Below, in pieces: positions 5,189 through 6,504 of a DNA stretch of 6,504 nt. Each line of letters starts with the position of its first letter. Within the stretch, counting starts at the first letter, position 1. The translations under genes were made by a program, and so were the position numbers. Source of the DNA: Casp-actino8 sp964614655 (lineage in GTDB: Bacteria > Actinomycetota > Acidimicrobiia > Acidimicrobiales > Ilumatobacteraceae); NCBI GenBank assembly GCA_964614655.1, contig CAZTPF010000056.1, positions 1 through 6,504 on the forward strand. Reading direction: 5' to 3'. The notes beneath the pieces were generated by a model. That model was not told the DNA's origin. It was given only the letters and a program-made list of their open reading frames with translations, and made no database searches.

Positions 5189-6504
5189 ATGAACAATTCA
5201 GACGGCGTCGACTGCTCGGCTTTCGCCGACCTCGGACTGCGCGCAGAAGTAGTGCGCGCGCTCACCGACCTCGGTTACGAAGAACCCACACCGATCCAGC
5301 GCGAGGCGATTCCTCATCTCTTGGCCGGACACGACGTTCTCGGCCAAGCCGCCACGGGCACCGGCAAGACGGCCGCCTTCGCCCTGCCGCTTTTGCATGC
5401 GCTCGACGGCGAGTCGCGAGGACCGGTCGCCCTCGTCCTCGTCCCCACCCGAGAACTGGCCATGCAGGTCTCCGAGGCCGTCTACAAGTACGGCCACCAT
5501 CTGCGGGCCACCTGCGTGCCGGTGTACGGAGGCCAGCCCATCGGCCGTCAGATCGAAGCACTGAAACGGGGGGCTCACGTGGTCGTGGCCACTCCAGGCC
5601 GAGCACTCGACCACCTCCGCAAGAAGACGCTGAAACTCGACGACATCCGAACGGTGGTTCTCGACGAGGCCGACGAGATGCTCGACATGGGATTCGCCGA
5701 AGACCTCGAGGCGATTCTCGAATCGACACCGGCCGGTCGTCAGACCGTTCTCTTCTCGGCCACCATGCCGCCCAAGATCGACAAGATCGCCCGTAAGCAC
5801 CTCACCGATCCGGTGCGAGTCACGATCGAGAAGTCGAACACGGCGGCCGGCACCACACCCAAGGTCAAGCAGAGCGTGTACGTGGTCAACCGCTTCCACA
5901 AGGCCGCCGCGCTCGGTCGCATCCTCGACATCGAAGAGCCCGAAGCAGCCATCGTGTTCTGCCGTACGCGCGGTGAAGTCGATCAACTCACCGAAACTCT
6001 GAACGGCCGCGGCTATCGAGCCGAAGCACTTCACGGTGGTATGGATCAAGAGACACGTGATCGCGTGATGGCGCGAGTGCGAGCTCGAACGGCCGAGTTG
6101 CTCATCGCCACCGACGTGGCCGCCCGCGGTCTCGACATCGAACATCTCACTCACGTCGTCAACTACGACGTCCCGTCGGCACCCGAGTCGTACGTGCATC
6201 GCATCGGTCGCGTCGGACGAGCCGGACGCGAAGGAACGGCCATCACTCTCGCCGAGCCGCGCGAACAGCGACTGCTCCACAACATCGAGCGACTCACGCG
6301 TCAGGCCATGACTTTTGGGAAGGTTCCCTCACCGGAGGCGTTGCGCGCCAAGCGCATGCAGACGACGGTCGAGAGTCTGCGCGATGCCATCAGCGTGGTA
6401 GCTGACGACCACGCCGACGTCGACGAAGTTCTCACCGAACTTCTCGCCGGTCACTCCATCGAAGACATCGCCCGAGCGGCCGTCAAGCTCGCTCACGACG
6501 CCGA
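5189..6504 (+). CDS. deaD: DEAD-box ATP-dependent RNA helicase (DeaD/CshA type), 3' end missing
   Basis: ATG at 5189 opens a frame of 438 residues that runs off the right edge. All core motifs are present in order: Q motif with Phe12 and YEEPTPIQ (30-37), motif I ATGTGKT (55-61), Ia PTRELA (86-91), GG (114-115), TPGR (135-138), motif II DEAD (159-162), motif III SAT (190-192), motif IV IVFCRT (255-260), motif V ATDVAARGLD (307-316) and motif VI HRIGRVGRAG (337-346). Such enzymes use ATP to unwind short RNA duplexes in ribosome assembly, mRNA decay and cold adaptation, in the cytoplasm. After the two RecA-like domains, residues 370-438 form an acidic helical extension (SPEALRAKRM ... ELLAGHSIEDIARAAVKLAH) of the kind that in DeaD precedes an RNA-binding RRM-like domain. 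That last domain would lie beyond the edge and is not seen, so DeaD rather than RhlE or CshA is the best but unproven name. AGGAG at 5177-5181 supports the start. Confidence 0.93.
   Translation, partial: MNNSDGVDCSAFADLGLRAEVVRALTDLGYEEPTPIQREAIPHLLAGHDVLGQAATGTGKTAAFALPLLHALDGESRGPVALVLVPTRELAMQVSEAVYKYGHHLRATCVPVYGGQPIGRQIEALKRGAHVVVATPGRALDHLRKKTLKLDDIRTVVLDEADEMLDMGFAEDLEAILESTPAGRQTVLFSATMPPKIDKIARKHLTDPVRVTIEKSNTAAGTTPKVKQSVYVVNRFHKAAALGRILDIEEPEAAIVFCRTRGEVDQLTETLNGRGYRAEALHGGMDQETRDRVMARVRARTAELLIATDVAARGLDIEHLTHVVNYDVPSAPESYVHRIGRVGRAGREGTAITLAEPREQRLLHNIERLTRQAMTFGKVPSPEALRAKRMQTTVESLRDAISVVADDHADVDEVLTELLAGHSIEDIARAAVKLAHDA

Noticed and set aside
5198..6280. Open minus-strand frame of 360 codons opposite the helicase
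   Set aside because: It lies wholly within a gene carrying every DEAD-box motif; such antisense frames are common in GC-rich DNA, and its product has no recognisable domain.

Overview
The window is compact, GC-rich DNA. Leaderless-looking starts, GC-rich codon choice and the gene families point to an actinobacterium, possibly Acidimicrobiia-like; that placement is inference and no marker gene fixes it. A run of exactly 100 N at 1628-1727 is the usual filler for a scaffold gap of unknown length, so this is a draft or metagenome-derived scaffold and everything left of 1628 may be further from the right half than it looks. Apart from the gap, no gene-free stretch exceeds about 70 bases.

Left part: a phytanoyl-CoA dioxygenase-family gene runs off the left edge on the minus strand (1-527). 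It is divergent from an MTH1-like NUDIX hydrolase (554-1081). A small basic protein of unknown function follows (1150-1416). One base beyond its stop, a second small gene converges on it from the minus strand (1418-1627, cut by the gap). The two small proteins are clear paralogs.

Middle part, minus strand: a 498-residue protein of unknown function (3128-4624) with an N-terminal alpha/beta region, a Pro/Thr/Val-rich linker, a coiled coil and a conserved C-terminal domain. Two bases after its stop comes a complete 14-helix DHA2-type MFS exporter (1728-3125). These two are almost certainly cotranscribed. If the gap is short, the truncated small gene could be the third member of the same transcript.

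Right part, plus strand: a four-helix membrane protein of unknown function (4687-5160) divergent from the 498-residue gene, then a DEAD-box RNA helicase of the DeaD/CshA type (5189 to the right edge, 3' end missing).

The most interesting items are the convergent paralogous small genes at the gap and the multidomain 498-residue protein coupled to an exporter. No mobile element, tRNA, rRNA or CRISPR array was seen. The NUDIX enzyme and the helicase are housekeeping functions; the rest form no recognised pathway.
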